DNA of 64,000 nt from Segatella cerevisiae. GTDB lineage: Bacteria; Bacteroidota; Bacteroidia; Bacteroidales; Bacteroidaceae. The stretch lies in contig NZ_JAMXLY010000003.1 in the NCBI RefSeq assembly GCF_024054555.1, positions 56,638 through 120,637 of the forward strand, written 5' to 3'. The notes below the pieces were generated by a model. It did no database searches and had not been told where the DNA came from. It saw only the letters and a list, made by a program, of their open reading frames with translations. The translations under genes and the position numbers were made by a program. Shown one piece after another: positions 63,960 through 64,000 of the stretch. How positions within the stretch are numbered: position 1 is the first letter of the stretch; each line of letters opens with the position of its first letter.

Positions 63960-64000
63960 ATGAAACTGATAGAATTTTCAAAACGCTTCCCCGATGAAGC
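63960..64000 (+). CDS. IS1595-family (ISXO2-like) transposase, N-terminal fragment
   Basis: Only the first 13 codons are in the window (MKLIEFSKRFPDEA...). This opening resembles the start of ISXO2-like transposases, whose N-terminal 'FP(D/S)E..C' stretch precedes a zinc-binding region. A strong promoter stands 26 bp upstream. With so few residues the family call rests on the N-terminal phrase and context. Confidence 0.65.
   Translation, partial: MKLIEFSKRFPDE

Larger units (their letters stand above)
63880..64000 (+). mobile_element. Left end of an IS1595-type insertion sequence (partial)
   Basis: The element appears to begin between about 63868 and 63895 and continues past the right edge. 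Evidence is the transposase start at 63960, its own promoter at 63904-63934, and the abrupt loss of the hydrolase's signal peptide at this point. The exact terminal inverted repeat cannot be fixed without the right end. Confidence 0.6.

Overview
The window comes from a Bacteroidales genome (Bacteroides/Prevotella-like; I cannot place the genus from this sequence). The evidence is four SusC/SusD pairs, a hybrid two-component regulator, many lipoprotein or Sec-exported glycoside hydrolases, several promoter boxes of the TAnnTTTG type used by the Bacteroidota primary sigma factor, and housekeeping genes typical of the order (aspA, gpmA, class I aldolase). It is almost entirely polysaccharide utilisation loci (PULs) separated by a few central-metabolism genes.

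Layout: (1) 1-2510, the end of an outer-membrane porin and aspA. (2) 2.6-12.1 kb, a beta-1,4-galactan/arabinogalactan PUL read leftwards: SusC, SusD, SusE-like binding lipoprotein, GH53 endo-galactanase lipoprotein, GH2 beta-galactosidase. It has no regulator gene of its own, but upstream of its SusC lie two 22-bp direct repeats and a third, degenerate copy. (3) 12.3-32.7 kb, a glucuronoxylan PUL: leftward GH115, hybrid two-component regulator, GH67, GH35-like, SusC, SusD; rightward esterase-like SGNH hydrolase, GPH sugar symporter, GH10 xylanase, cytoplasmic GH43. The two arms share a divergent control region with repeats related to those upstream of SusC. (4) 33.0-34.8 kb, gpmA and a class I fructose-bisphosphate aldolase. 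(5) 35.0-40.9 kb, a leftward GH3-GH92-GH125 operon, with alpha-mannosidases suited to mannan or N-glycan. (6) 41.3-61.4 kb, leftward mannoside/N-glycan genes: a carbohydrate-binding lipoprotein, GH76 endo-alpha-1,6-mannanase, SusC, SusD and DUF3823 in one operon, then a GH92, a second SusC/SusD pair and a GH29 fucosidase. No regulator gene is visible here. (7) 61.7-64.0 kb, a TIM-barrel glycoside hydrolase of unrecognised family whose signal peptide appears to have been removed by an IS1595-type insertion that continues past the right edge.

How the genes work together: surface lipoproteins and endo-enzymes (GH53, GH76, probably GH10) would cut polymers, SusC/SusD pairs import oligosaccharides, and periplasmic exo-enzymes (GH2, GH67, GH115, GH35, GH92, GH125, GH29, GH3) would trim them. 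The GPH symporter and the leaderless GH43 suggest that xylo-oligosaccharides finish breakdown in the cytoplasm.

The most rewarding places to look are the repeat arrays that probably bind the PUL regulators (12.18-12.26, 17.60-17.62 and 27.83-27.86 kb, and a ~22-bp-period array at 43.50-43.57 kb), the unassigned hydrolase cut by the IS, the coupled GH67/GH35 pair and the duplicated binding lipoprotein. All functions are read from sequence motifs and recalled family knowledge; no search was run.
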